From: Gymnogyps californianus
Lineage: Eukaryota; Chordata; Aves; Accipitriformes; Cathartidae
Direction of reading: 5' to 3'
Length of the DNA: 64,000 nucleotides
Assembly (NCBI RefSeq): GCF_018139145.2
Contig: NC_059479.1
Location: 3,472,001-3,536,000, forward strand
In this document: positions 47,841-61,210 of the stretch, one piece after another
Numbering within the stretch: the first letter of the stretch is position 1
Layout of the letters: the number at the start of each line of letters is the position of its first letter
The notes under the pieces: generated by a model
Seen by the model: only the letters and a program-made list of their open reading frames with translations
Database searches by the model: none
What the model was told of the DNA's origin: nothing
Translations under genes and position numbers: made by a program

Positions 47841-47872
47841 ATTGATTTCAGTGGTTTTGGATCAGGAGCACA
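47841..47872 (+). repeat. Possible fragment of an ancient amniote interspersed repeat
   Basis: ATTGATTTCAGTGGTTTTGG followed by ATCAGGAGCACA matches the common old-repeat phrase TTGACTTCAGTGGGCTTTGGATCAGGCCC well. It is a short fragment of uncertain family. Confidence 0.4.
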
Positions 47873-49209
47873 GAAAGCAATCAAAACTAAATGCATATCC
47901 ATGAACTAAACTGTAAGTCACTTTGGTCCACACCAGGAAAAATTTTGTGCAAATTCGGAAGTGGAATAATGAAAGGATTCTTCAGAAATCAGGTGTATCC
48001 CCTATATATTTAGCTAATCTGATATTTGGATAGATTTTCGTTACTCTCTTAAGTCCATATACTCATATAGAAAATAAACATAGAGAAAGTACATAGTGGA
48101 ACCCCAAAACATTCAGGTGAAGAATCTCTGTGTATTTGAATTCTTCTGATGAAAGGCATTGCATGGGCTAGAAGTAGTAAGAGTCAATAAATGTATGCAT
48201 GCATTGCCTGGCAAACTCTTGCCGAGAATAGGGGATTACAGGGTGTTTGTGCGAACTTGTATAGGAATTCTCACTTTTCCCATTGTGGAAAGTGTTTACC
48301 AATGGTGATGAATAGAAAATATTTTCCATAGATGGAATACTGTAAACTTGTTACTATAAATTTCTTACTGTGCATACGTTGTACATTGCTAATATTGAGA
48401 AATCCTTACTTGGTCTCAAATATATGAAATATGATTATGCTCAATCTTGATTATTTTTAATCAAGGGAGGGGGATTTAATATTCTAGGTGGAGGTGACTG
48501 CATGTAAAGAGTAGTGGGAAAAAATATGCACCTTAACAGTTTAAAAAGTAGGAAACCGATAATTACTATGTAGTTAATAAGCATGTACATTTCATAAAGT
48601 TTACAGTATCATAGGCAGCATCCTGGCTATTTAGTCAATTTATTCTTGCAGGTGGAATTCAGAACAGTCTTGATTTTTTTGTAGCTATTGATTTGAGTTC
48701 TTGGACATGTTAAAATCAGTTTGTTCTTTTATAACTGTTCAGTTGAAAATTATTTCAGCAGAGTATTGGGAAAACTAGTGTCTAAGAAACTTTAGTTCTG
48801 TTCAAGGCCTATTGATTCTGTGTTTCAAAGCAGTAGCAGACTCACAAAATACAAGGGATTGTTCATTACTGGTATTCACTAATATAGGTGGAAGAACTTT
48901 AACCTTTCTCAGGCTGAGACTGGAAACATGATGAAGAATGAAGCACCAAGTACCTGTCTTTCTGAATACTGTACAAGCTTAAATCGTGGACAGTGATGAG
49001 TACTTTACACATGCACCTGATTTTTCTGGGAAATCCTATGCACTTTCTGAACGGGAATGGCAGTTGGTGGACTATTTATTACTCATTTTGGTTTTGGTGG
49101 AAAACTCGGCCTTGTATGTCACTTAGACTTTGTGACACATGTAGCCTCCCAGGGCCTAACGACTTGTCTGCAGATGGGCTGTTATTTATTACAGTCATGT
49201 AGAATAAAA

Positions 49210-49470
49210 TTGATTGTCTTCTAAAATTAATTTTTCATTTGCCTCCAGCTCTGCTTTAATAGAGGACACACAGTTGCCTGTTTGCAGAAATACTGTTTAA
49301 TCACATTAATATCTCAGCCCCCCAGGCCGGTGAAGATAATTGTACAAACGAACAGCAAAATCTGTATCTTTAACTTCTTTTTATGATTAAATTATGCAAA
49401 TGACTTATCTCCTGCCCTTCCAAGCACTAATCATCTAATTAGGAATGATGTGTTAAAGGGATGGTTTTGA
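49210..49470. other. Candidate conserved non-coding element in DACH2 intron 1
   Basis: A repeat-free complex stretch contains an octamer ATGCAAAT at 49394-49401, a homeodomain core CTAATTAG at 49435-49442 beside CACTAATCAT, plus AAAATTAATTTTTCATTTGC, CACATTAATATC, GATAATTGTACAAACG and TTTTTATGATTAAATTATGC. Closely packed POU and homeodomain words are typical of developmental enhancers. Conservation is inferred. Confidence 0.4.
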
Positions 49471-50801
49471 ATCAGGAGAAGGGGAGAATGGAGGAAGCAG
49501 AAAATGGGACCTGACAATGAAACTGCTGAAGGTACTATAGCGGTACAAGATAAATCTGTGTATTTGTTCAAAAAGCAATCATAAAGGCTTGTTGTGCTAT
49601 TTCTAGTCTTGCTTTAGTGAACTTTTTCATAAGAGGATAATTCTTCTGTCCGATCTTTGCTCATAATTTTCCATATTAACTTTAAATTAAATTATTAAGG
49701 TTCAAGAATTGAGTCCCCTGGTACTTTCTCTTCCAGTTCTCATAAACAAAGTAGTGCAAGTGTCTCTGTTTGGCTCCACTAGTAGTATGGTTTGAAGGAC
49801 AGAATACACATAGTTGTAGATTGTTTTTTATAAAAGTGCTTGTCATAGTACTGCTAGATGTTCTGAGCCTGTCAGATACTTCTATTCATGTATCTCAGTC
49901 TCTCTTTTTTTGATTACTTAACTACTGGTTAAGAAAAAAAACAAACTGTGCCTTTTAATATGAAAATGCAAGTGTCCAACTAAAGAGAACGGCCATCCCT
50001 TTGGTAATGTCCTGCGCCTAGTTTGGGAGTTTCCCTTTGAGTTATGAGCGAGGCTCTGCTTCAATTTAGATGTTTAGATGGTCATAAATTTATATTTTAA
50101 GCATATGTGTACAAAAGAATCGTGCTTTGACCTCTCCAGGAGCTTACAACCCTATTTTCTATGTTTTCTATTTCATAGGCAGATTCTGTTTTTTTGTAAG
50201 TTGTGCCTTCATAAGCAGATCCTCCTGCTTAAGGCACTTTCCCACAGTGGGTTCAAACTGTCAGTGTGTTATTACTGTTGCTAAAGGTACAACAAACCAA
50301 CTCTTGTATTGGGTGATAACACTGAGAGTTTGATAACACATTACTTTTGTTTTCCCTTTACTCAGTTATTGATGTACCTACTGTACATGATTAAAACATG
50401 GTATACCAATAAAATAATATTCTAGAGACTAACTGAAATTTCAGGTATTCCTACATGAGGATGTATTAATTCCTTTATAAATATATGAGAAAGTATTCAT
50501 GCATGACAGTATATGAATTCATAGGATATTACATAGATAACCAGTAGGTCCACATTCCCTAAAAGTAGGGTACAGACCAATCTTTTGGACAAGATAAATC
50601 CTGCTATGTTTTCTACAGATCTGGTAAAAGTCTTCACTCAGTCTGCTCTTGCCCTTTAGAAGTAAATATGTGAAATAGTGGGAAAAGGTTTAATATTTAT
50701 GACATGATCAGTTTTGAAAGTTTGAGGGACATGTTGCTTGCAACATCTGCCTTATTCATTGAGGAACCTCAGCTTCCTTGCCTGTATGTATGGCTTGTGC
50801 T

Positions 50802-50837
50802 TATGTGCATATATGCATATACATGCGTGTACACACA
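50802..50837 (+). repeat. 36-nt alternating purine-pyrimidine tract
   Basis: From TATGTGCATATATGCATA through ATGCGTGTACACACA every base alternates pyrimidine and purine without a break. It is a mixed TG/CA/TA dinucleotide tract and a candidate for Z-DNA or cruciform formation. Confidence 0.75.
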
Positions 50838-51465
50838 GGGGTTTACTGATATCATCTGAGAAAAGCTTAATAACTTCCCTAGGAAGGTAGGAAACACTCT
50901 TTTATAAAGGTAGGTATCCCACGTAAATACTGGGAAGCTGAAAGCAAAGATGTCAAAATAATCTTTTTGTTAGTGATTAGGTGTATGTCATAGGGATTTA
51001 AAAAGAAAAAACCTCACGCAAATTAAATTTGAAAGCAATTAAAATGCTGACTGTGGTAGATAATCTGGCTTTTCTGTGTTGTTTTTGGATGGTTCAACAT
51101 AAAGAATGCAAGTTCTTACACTGCTTTCATTTGTCTGACACAGATGTAAATTACTGGTGGAATGTTTTCATAAACACTTTATGGATGGGGGGGCTGCATT
51201 TCTTTCTGTACCTTCCAGCAATATGATTGAATTAAATCAGTTCACATCTATCTTTACATGTATTTTCATCATTATGACCCCAAAAATCTTCACAAAAGGA
51301 AGGATGAGAAGACCTTGTTGAAGAACTCTTACACAAAATATTTGTACTAAGAACATTTGTGTAAGTAATTTCAGTACACAAGGCCTAAGTATATTTTGTC
51401 AGAATTATAGGAGACTCAAAAAGAAGAAAGGATTTCTCATTGGATTAAAAGGTTCTGGGATTCAT

Positions 51466-51533
51466 TGGAGGTTTAAATCGCAATGAGGGCTTTGAGCAGA
51501 ATGGTTTTCCTCTTAGGGTGATTCTATGATACT
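51466..51533 (+). mobile_element. Probable degenerate CR1 3' end
   Basis: GGCTTTGAGCAGAATGG (51488-51504), then TCTTAGGGTGATTCTATGAT, recall the CR1 3' end (GGGCTTTGAGCAACCTGG ... AAGGTCCCTTCCAACC ... ATTCTATGAT), apparently with the middle deleted. It is in plus orientation. Short and diverged, so the assignment is tentative. Confidence 0.45.
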
Positions 51534-52574
51534 TAAGGAGCAAATAATGCTAGACTTTTTTTTTTTTTTCTTTTAGATTTGCTGGATCCAGATATTCAGC
51601 ACAATAGAGATAAAAATAGAGGCCATGTACTTATGCTGATACTGTGTGAGAAGTCAATGGAGAGAGTGGTGGACAGCATCCAGCTACAATTTTTTATGTG
51701 GTTGAATTTCCTAACCCTGATGGCTTTTCACCGAGGTATTTTAGTATGATAGGACTGTAATACTGAGGTCAGGACATCTGAGATGGGTATCTGTTGAGAT
51801 ACCTCATTGCATCTGATAAAATACTATTTGTAGATGCTGATCTTTAAGGTTTTAGCATCAACGAGGAACCTAAAAACTTCTGTAATCTGTGGTCTGTATT
51901 TACCGACTACTACATATAGGCAAATTGGAAGAAGGTCATCTGCAGTAAGGGTTCAGGTACCTTTTACTTTTCTGTGTCCGCACATGCTCAGATCTTTATT
52001 TTATCCAGTTGCTCATTCAGATGTTTTTCTTATCTCTGTGCTGGGCAGTTTTCATTGAGCAATGATATGTGACAACAGATGGTAGATCTCAAATCATTTT
52101 ATGAATTAAGTTGTTGCTCTTGCAAGAAGTTGAACTGGAAAGAATTCTTGTAAGGCTTCACAATTGATAGATACAGTAATGGAGCCATCTCATGGTTTTT
52201 CTTGTGGTTGTGTTTAGAAAGTATTAAATCATTCAAATACATTCCCTCGAGTTCCTCCTGTTGGTGGGTTAAGTGTTGGGCTTATTTAGAATGGCTAATT
52301 CTCTATGCTGAGATGGATGATAGTTGCTAAAAAATCTAGCAGCCTTACAGTTACAATGCCCTACAGTAACAATCAAATTGTGAAGTCTCTTAAATGTGAG
52401 GGATTTTTAGCCAATCTTGACCTCTCTGCATGTTCTCGAAACTGCTTACTGCCCAGGCATGGTGTATTTAGAAAAGCTGAGATGAATGTTTCAATTAGAA
52501 TTACTAATTGGTCTTGTACTTCAGAAGCGAAAGGATCACACCCAAGTAAAAGGGAGGAAAGCTAATACCTACTA

Positions 52575-52612
52575 CTTTTTTTTCTTCTTTTGTTTTGTTT
52601 TTTGTTTGTTTT
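52575..52612 (+). repeat. T-rich/(TTTG)n low-complexity tract
   Basis: About 38 bases of T with regular C or G interruptions (CTTCTTTTGTTTTGTTTTTT). Simple-sequence repeat. Confidence 0.8.
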
Positions 52613-55600
52613 ATAATAATCTGATACATGGAATAACCCATCCTGAGCTATATTGGTGCTGAAAAATGGGACACCTGAACTGAGCGTTTGGTTTGCATGA
52701 GTGAATATTTTGAGGGAGAGTCCATTGCATGGCTCTGATTTTCTGTGTTCTCATCTTGCATTATTTTTTGTTTTCATTCTGTGGCAGTGATTCTGAATGT
52801 TAGTGAGACGATGGGTGGTCTTACCACAGGCAGTAGTTTTCAGGTGACTGTTTAGGGGCAGAGGGAAGTTGCTACATAAATTCACGAGCCTGTAAAAGGG
52901 ATTTGCTTCATGTGCTTTTTGTACCTCCTGAAATGCTTACTGCTTTTGAGGAGGGTATTCTTAACCTGTGTGGGATGTACTGTCTTTACATTTATAAGCA
53001 TATGTTCCTCCAAAGAAATGTTTTAATAGGACCACCAATTAAAAGAGCTTTCCATTGTCCTTGGGATTTATGCACTTAAAACACTATTCAGTAGCTGCTA
53101 ATATCTCTTGTGCTAATGGAGCCACTATTTGTAACAGTTAGGTAGATATAATAATCTTTACAGCAGTTAAGTAAAGGCTATATTAATATTAATCAAGTTT
53201 AAGTTATATATTAAAATAAATTATTACACAAAACACTAAACCAGTATGCAGCTTCACTAGTATGATCTTAAAGCAAGATCCAGTATCAGTGGTAAGGTCT
53301 AAGCCAATTGTGACACTTAAGAGCAATGAGAATTCTTACAGAGGAATGGTCTTGAGTAAGTTATTGATTTGTCTGCTAATTTCAAACTAGTTTAGTCTAG
53401 AAATCCAAATGTATTCCCTTCTGTGGTCTTTTTGTGGGTTGTGGTAATAGAATATTTTTGAAGAAACATATAATTCTGTCATTGAAAAGAGGTTTTGGCA
53501 AATGTTGAGAAGTAGTAAAACATTTAAATATTCATGGCTCCAGACTGTCAGTGTACAGTAAATATATGATGCACAGTTTCTGGAATCATGGATAGTATGG
53601 TACAAAGCCATGTTCATCAGATTTCCTTGACTTCACAAGAATACTGTGACCAATCTATCTTCACCCATATGGGTGAAAGTCCAGTTTGATATACTGAAAG
53701 CAATACAGTCTCATGCTTTCCACAGCAGTAGGATGCACACTTCTTAATCTCTTTTTCAGAACCTAATAGTGGATGAGAGTGGAATGACACACTAAGCATG
53801 TTTGTGTGATCATATTAATATATTTCCATAGCTCTACTATTTCTTAAAAGTTACAACCTATGATCTTGGTTTTCCAAAAATTGCTGAACTGCTACTTATA
53901 ATGACTCACAAACATTAAAGAGGTCAACTTTACTTACCGTGAACCTGTGATTAGCTGTCTGTGACTCACTTGTTCAAGCTGGAATATGGAATAGGTTTCA
54001 CATTGCAGCTGTATGAAAATGTTGGGGGAAAGTGGAGGGGGAAAAAAACAGTGGGAACACTGGGAGGATGTGCGTGTCCCCTTTCAGCTGTAGAGGTTGT
54101 ACGTAGGTTACCCTTTGAGTATGTATTCTGCCAAATTAATCTCTCTTGGTCATATTCTGCATGTTTTAAGAGTCAGGAGAAATAAGCAGTCACTAAAATA
54201 ATTAGTGATGTGTAAGAAGGTAAACTTGGAATTTCAAAGCTGTATAGACAAGTGGGTTAATACCTTTCTAGGAATTGTTCTGGTTTCTGCAGTGCTTTAG
54301 ACTTTGGTGTTTACAAACCCTTGTTATTAGCCATGTATAATGTAAAGCATAGATTGGGAAAGTGGTAATCTCGTATTTTTCAAGTGGATACTTTGGCCAC
54401 TTTCTGAGTTGTTACACTCTAGTGGTTCTCTGTATGTGCACAAGATACTTAGTATTGTCATTAATATCACAGGAAATTAATATCTAATTTTGGCAGTGGA
54501 CAGAGTGATTGTTCGGGGGGTAGTAAGAGCGCTTAAGTTGTATTTACCTTTATGAAGCATGTCGGTACATGTGTCTTGGTTGCTAAAGCTTCCAACCCTC
54601 TGCCAGTAAACGGGATGAAATAGTAATGGGGCACATCAATTTCGGATCCATTTAAATATAAACAGATTGCCTGAGGGCTCTTTATGTACTTATTAAGAAA
54701 ATACTGGTATTAGACGTACCACAACAGGATCTTGTCTCTTTACCTTTGAGATCAGACTTGTGTCCCTGTGTCTCTAACCTGTATAGGCAGCCTGCCTGTA
54801 AAATTATGTATCTGAATAATTGCCTAGTTAGCAAGGATATGCATTATCTGTTTTAACATTTCTTAACATGGAGCAGTCAAAAACAAGTGATTGTTAGGAA
54901 TTACATGGAAAAGTGTGTAGAACAAACAGAAAACAGTGGTATGTGACTGTGTAGATTCAAGGTGCACTTGCATCTTGAATATAGTGTGGTTCTGGTCTCC
55001 TTCTAGCTATCTGCCAAAGGGCACAGAAAAAAAATCAGAGGGGGAAGAACACAAAAATGATGAGGATGATGGGTAAAGAGCAGCTCCCATGTTGCATGAC
55101 AAAGGGTGGTATAAAGCTCTGTGAAATCACAAATGACATGGAGAAGGTGAATAGGGAGTCACTGTTCGTTGTTTCTGCTAATCTAAGAATTAGAGGACAG
55201 GTGAAATTAACAGATGTTAAACTCAAACCAAACAAAAGCAGGTGGTTCTTCAAATACAGTAAACTCAAAACTCTTTACTACAGGGTGCTGTGAATGCTCA
55301 AATGTACATGGGCTTGACAGGCTAGACAAATTAGGGCAAGAAAGTTCTCTGAGAGGCTGTTGTACAGAGATACAACTTCTGATCAAAAATTTCCAGTTAC
55401 TCAGTGCAGGGAAGTGTTAGTGAATGCTTATGAAGTTCTTGTTCTTCTCTGTACATCTGCTATCAGCTGCCTTTAGGCAAAAGAGGAGGGAGGAGAGATG
55501 CATTTTTGCTTTTTTGAGGAACCACATCTTCTGGATTGCTTCCAGTTATTAATTGTGAGGTACCTGTGAAGATTTTGGAGGGACTCGTGAAGAGGACTTG

Positions 55601-55744
55601 AAGTTGCAAAGTAAGGTAATTGTGTTGAAATGTAGCAAATTAGAATGAAAATAATGGAAATGTAGGAAATTTGTAAATGGGAAATTCACTGAACGCCTGA
55701 AGCCCCTAGAGAGAAGGGGATGGAGAGTGGGGAGTTTCTTTGTG

Positions 55745-55760
55745 CATATGTGCACATATG
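55745..55760. repeat. Perfect 16-bp palindrome
   Basis: CATATGTGCACATATG reads the same on both strands. It contains two CATATG E-box-type hexamers flanking GTGCAC. It may be chance in TG/CA-rich sequence. Confidence 0.7.
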
Positions 55761-58700
55761 TGGTAAGTTGCTCTGAATGCTACCAATTTAGTAATCCACT
55801 GACTTTACTTTTAAAATATGTGAATAGTATCACTTACTTCAAGAAGAATGACTTTGTGTTAGTGTTTTGCTGATTGAAGGCCTAAGTCATCTGAAAGTCT
55901 TTGCAAAACCACCCTGGCTTCGAAACTGAAATACTGTCTATTTGTGAAATTGTAGGTATCCAGAAAGTCATCCTCAAAAATGAGACTGTCCCATTTAGAT
56001 ATAATAGGTGGCAGAACTAAAATTGTCACAGAAGAAAATAAGCTAAACTAGTCGTGTTGACCTGTTTAATTTGTTGGATGATAAGCATTGTACTTAATGA
56101 CATATGTAATCCTTTTTGTTCAGGGCTTTGGTTCATAAATGAACTTGTAAGGCTTTGCTAATTAGATGTAGCTGTTAGCTCAATAACTGGTAAATACCTG
56201 TTCTGTAGTGAAATATATGATGTCAACTCTCATGAGTTCCTTTCAGTCCTACATTTCATTTGCTTTCTTTTGTGTTTTTAAGTAACAGCATTTGTCCTTC
56301 TAGCCACAGCTGCTATTTGACTTTAAGGAGAGATCAATTTCTTTGAATGAAAACAATGTAAACTTTAAGATAAATCAGCTGTGATGTATCAGTTATCGAT
56401 AGTAGGAATTAGGAATGCAACATTGATTTCACCTGAAAAAAAGTATTAGTAATATCAATGTTTAGAAGAATAGGAAGATTTTTTGCTATAGAGTTATAAA
56501 ACTTACAGGTGGGCTTAAGCGTGTGAATAGATGAGATCTAACTACCTTTCAAGTGGCCAAATCAACATAGTTTGGAAATACAAGTTTTCCTAGGTATGTC
56601 CTTTACTGTGTGGTGGAGAACGTAATAATGGACTTTACTAATGAAACTTCATTATTATATAATGAGACATTCTACTTACAGGCTTAAAATAAATCAGAAT
56701 GGGTTTATTTTTGGGGGGGAATGAAAATAAAGGCAGCACAAGAGTGGTATGGGTGTAGAGCCACTGTAAGGGAGAGATGAAGCACTTCAGGTGCTAGAGC
56801 TTTGACTGCCTTTGAGGATGCAGCGTAGTGCCCTCTGGTGAGTAGAGGTTTGGGATTCCCATTCATTTCCTTCTCCTCTCTGTTTCCTTCTTGCTTCCAC
56901 TCTTCCCCCCTCCTTCCTTCAGAAAAATTTTCATTGGTAAATATGATGCTTTCCACTACTTTTAGGGGGGGAACCCGCCCGCCCCAGTTTGTTCCACAGT
57001 TAAACTCTGTCTCACTAACCAGATAGATATATGGATCACTCTGCTCAGTAAAAACAAGAAAGCATGCTGACTGCCCTTTTAAGAAAGTATTCCTCTGTAA
57101 GTAGTAGGTTAAATTCATTGTGTTTACATAGTGGAAAATTCCTATTGCTGCTTTTGTGTTTCTTTAAGATCAAATTTGTGCTAATGATACACTTCATTGG
57201 ACTGCAACAAGATGGAAAGTCTAGCCTGTAGGAGAAAGCATTTGACCTGTGGTCCAAAATGTTAAGGATCCAATTTTGTTGATATTATTTCATTTTTTTT
57301 CACGTATAAATTTAGTTATCTGTTTGCTTTCTAAATGGTCTCAAATTAGAATAGTCAGAAATATCTTCTTTGTAAATGCTCCACCGAGACTGGTATTATG
57401 CATGTCCAAGACACAATTCTGTAGCTTCTTTAATAACTAGTTTAACTCTTAATCCTGCTGTCCTTAATCACATAAGTGATAGTGAGCTACTAGCAATAAT
57501 AAGACTGTTCCAAGTCCAGTGTTTTACAGTGACTACAATAACTTTTCTTCATGTGGAAAACTGTGTCAAGACTCTCCATAGGCAGTATTTACTTTCACAG
57601 TTTATGGCAGGGAGAACCTAAACACCATCTTCTAAGGCCCTAATGCAAGAAGCTGTACCTGTCTCAGGTCAGAGTGTTGGGATGATTTTAACACTGGTCC
57701 CAAGATCCTTTTTAATTAGAAGAACATTTCTAGTCTGCTTCACAATTTGGAAATCAGAATGAATCCAGCAATCTGATTAGTAATAAAAGCCTGAAAATGA
57801 TAAATTTAAATCCCTTCATAAAGGAAGGTTGTAGCAAAAGTAGTAAAGAATTGAACAGCAGACAGGAATAACTGCCTGACTTGTAAGTGGCAATTTAACA
57901 TTTTGAACTGGTTTTATAAATACATCAAGTTTGTCAATATACACAACCATAGGGGGGGAAAAAGGAACCTCTGTCTTCTGGAAATATTCTAAAGCTGATT
58001 AATATAGCAGCACAAGAGGATAATAGCAAAAAGGAGGAAGGAGAGCGAGGAAGGGCAAAACCAGTTCACGCTTACTCTAGCAAATGCATCTGACATAATA
58101 GAAATTCCCATGTGAACTAGGGTATGGTATTTTCTCCTTGTTCCTGGTGAAGTAGGATGGAATAGATCAACATGTAAGAAATATTAAGGGAGAAGGAAGC
58201 AATGACTGGAACAAAAACCTTGTAACTCGAGGTTCTTGATCTTGTCTTCCAATTTCTGGAGACTCAGAAGCACCTGCTGGGCAGTAAAGGAGAGCTGGAA
58301 TGCTGGGTGTCCCAGGTTATAAAAACATAGGACTTTGGCAGTTCTGGAGGCTCACAAGGAAGAGGATAGCAGTTAGGGATCGTGGTTTCCTCCTCTGGGC
58401 TTCTTCAGTGCTTTACATCCTCTGTGGTGCGAGGAGAGAGTATAACACCTGTAAAACAGGCCAAAGTTGTACAGAGAGCTTGGTAAACGGATTTTAGTAG
58501 CTGTTCAGGAAATGGCTCTGTGAATCTTGGGAAATACTGATTTTAACTTGCAAGATGTTATTTAGAAATAAAAGTAGACAGTCAGTGATAATTCAGTGAA
58601 TTTTCAATTTTATCTGAACAGACATGGTTACAGTTTTAGCAATGGCAAGCTGAATCAATTTTTGCATTATTTAAAAAAAAAATGACTTTTAGGCAGATAC

Positions 58701-58902
58701 TGCGTATGTAAGTTACATAAAGTGGGAATGAAGAGAAAAAGTGAATGCCTTAGGTGTTACTGGTGGAAAAAGTTTAAAAGAATGGGAGCAAAGCTATCTG
58801 GGAGCATTGACAATACCATCTTTTTTGTTACCTGCCAACACTGAAAAATTCTCCTTTAACAGGATAATAAATTAACCTTGGGTAAATGATTAAAGTTAAT
58901 TT

Positions 58903-58920
58903 AAAAAAAAAAAAAAAAAA
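58903..58920 (+). repeat. Poly(A) run, 18 nt, followed by (CAAC)n-like and (TG)n
   Basis: A18 is followed by CAACCAACCACACAACCACC and then TTGTGTGTGTGT and a TATA-rich stretch. This compound simple repeat spans about 58903-58970. Confidence 0.85.
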
Positions 58921-59261
58921 CAACCAACCACACAACCACCTTGTGTGTGTGTCTATATAATATATAATACATAATAATCCAGCAAAGTAATATATGTCTT
59001 CCATAATGCAGTCTTTTGAAACTGCAAGTTACTTGGAACAGAGTTGAGACTTTAAAAATCGATTTTAAGGAATGGACTAGTTTTTTTTATATGGCAAAAT
59101 ATAAACTTTAAAAGGAACAGTATTTCTCCATAACATTTTTTATTAATAAATTTCAGATAGTTTATTTTGCTGAAGACAGTTGGAGAGAGTAAGTCATTGT
59201 CTTTCTTTAGCTCCGTGGTGGATTTCCTTATGTATTCCTTCTAAATTTTATCAGTGACTGG

Positions 59262-59273
59262 TTTTTTTTTTTT
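59262..59273 (+). repeat. Poly(T) run, 12 nt
   Basis: Homopolymer in DACH2 intron 1 with no associated element recognised. Confidence 0.8.
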
Positions 59274-61059
59274 GGTGTAAAATATGTATGGAATATATGT
59301 AATATGCAAGGAATACATTCCAAAACTCCTTTGAGTAGAGCAACTGTCCTAGAAGACTAGTGGGAAGGGTGTACAGAAAGCATTTATGTAGACTGAACAG
59401 CCTTGTGTCATTATGTTTGGTCGTCAACCCACAGCTAATCAAGCACGTGCTAGTTTGATTCTTGGTTAGAAACCTTGTAAGAAGGTGCTGTGCCCAGCAG
59501 GAAGTAGTGATTTTTGTTTTGTTTGAATCAATGCAGAATCAATCTTGCTTGATGCTATGGAATGCACCTAATGGAAGTATCTTCTTTAAGATTTGCAGAA
59601 CTGAGGTTGCATTTGGTTCCGGTAATCAAAGAATTTTGTGTCTGTAAAAATTCCCAGAAATGTAGTATACCTAGACAAAATGGTGCGACATGGATTGTTG
59701 CATGATAAATTATTATTTTTATTATTTTTTTATATATGTGCACTACACTTATTCTATATGTGTGTAATTCATAATACAAATTCAACAGTTTTTAAAAAGA
59801 ATGTTCATTAAGCATAACAGTTTTATTTGCATTTCTATGGCACTTAACTGTTGTGGTAATCTCAGGATTTCCCTGAGGTGTTAATTCTCACTGGATACGG
59901 TATGTTAAACTGCTGAAGTAGTTTATGAATCTCAGATCTTAATTTTCAGGTACTTGACAAAAAGCATGAAGACGAGATATCCCCAGGTTCACATGAAATT
60001 CTCTTGGATACTGGGGCAAGATGTGTATTTCAGTGGCTGGTTTTGAAAACTTAAGCCAGAGTCACTCAGGGTCAAAGGAAAGTTAGACACATCCAAGAAA
60101 CAAAATCTCGAGATGCAGCTCTTTCTCATACACTGAAAATACAGCGGTGTAGAAGGTGTAACTTTACAGAAATCTATATAATAGCAACTCTGTATTATTA
60201 TGGGATGAAGGTGAAAAATACTTTCCAGATTTTCCCCCTTATGTTTTCATCATAACAGCAGCCTTAAATTTTACTGTAAATAAATTAAAAAAAAAAATTA
60301 TCTCTTTATTCTCCTAGTACTAACAGACTACAGCTGGGGGTTTCTTCTTTTTCAACCTCTGCTGCATCTAAGAATCTAAGCGTGAAGTATAACAGATTAG
60401 TAAATTCAATCCCTGAATCTTTCTCCTGAATTAGTGTTTTCAAATATTTTGATTCTTTATTATATGCAAACTTAATTGGAATTAAGATTAAAAAGCCAAA
60501 CAGACTGAGCTTGCCATGTCTATGGTTAGGTAAAAATAGGATTTTACTTTATGATACCAAAGCAACAGATTACTCGTTCATTTATAAAACGGGCAGATCA
60601 TCTTTCTCAGTATATTCTGATTTTATTGTTTATAGTTCTGTGAATACCCTACAGAATTTGCACCCTACAGATAATGTAGAGTTTTGAAGATTTTCAACCT
60701 GGAATTTGTATTTTCTTTTTGTGATGAGAAGCAGAGAAATAGGGAACAACCCTCTCATCATTTATGTATCATGACCCAGCATCTCAGAGCCTTGGGCTAT
60801 TATTTCAAAATCCAATATATTCAAACTTTGGCCTCAGAGAGCAGTAGGATCAGTACACAAGAACAATAGAGTGATAAATATAGATTTTTCATTACGGAAA
60901 AGACTATATCCTGTCATTTTTGAATCAGTGTTCAAAAGAGGATCTGAGAATTCATAGCCTCCTATAGGCTTTAACTTTTATTTCTGTTGCGAAAAAGGAC
61001 TTAACAGCGTTTTCATGTTACTGTGAGAGAGGCATCGTTGACACAGAAATAAAATTTTA

Positions 61060-61210
61060 ATATATGCTAAAGGAGAGATCCACTAACACTGTGACAGTAA
61101 TTTAATGCAAGTCAATTTTGAGCCATGCATAATTACAAGCGTGATGTGGAGCACGGCTCATTCTTAAGGATGGTTTGTGTAGAGCAACGCAGATCCAGTT
61201 GCAGTGCAGT
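61060..61210. other. Possible conserved non-coding element in DACH2 intron 1
   Basis: GTGACAGTAATTTAATGCAA (TGACAG plus TAATTTAAT), then GAGCCATGCATAATTACAAG and CGTGATGTGGAGC form a compact cluster of MEIS- and homeodomain-like words in repeat-free sequence. Weaker than the blocks at 38.4, 49.3 and 62.5 kb. Confidence 0.25.

Noticed and set aside
56705..57118. 137-residue minus-strand ORF in DACH2 intron 1
   Set aside because: Composition changes along its length, with a low-complexity Glu/Arg patch mirroring a pyrimidine-rich plus strand, and no motif. Chance frame.
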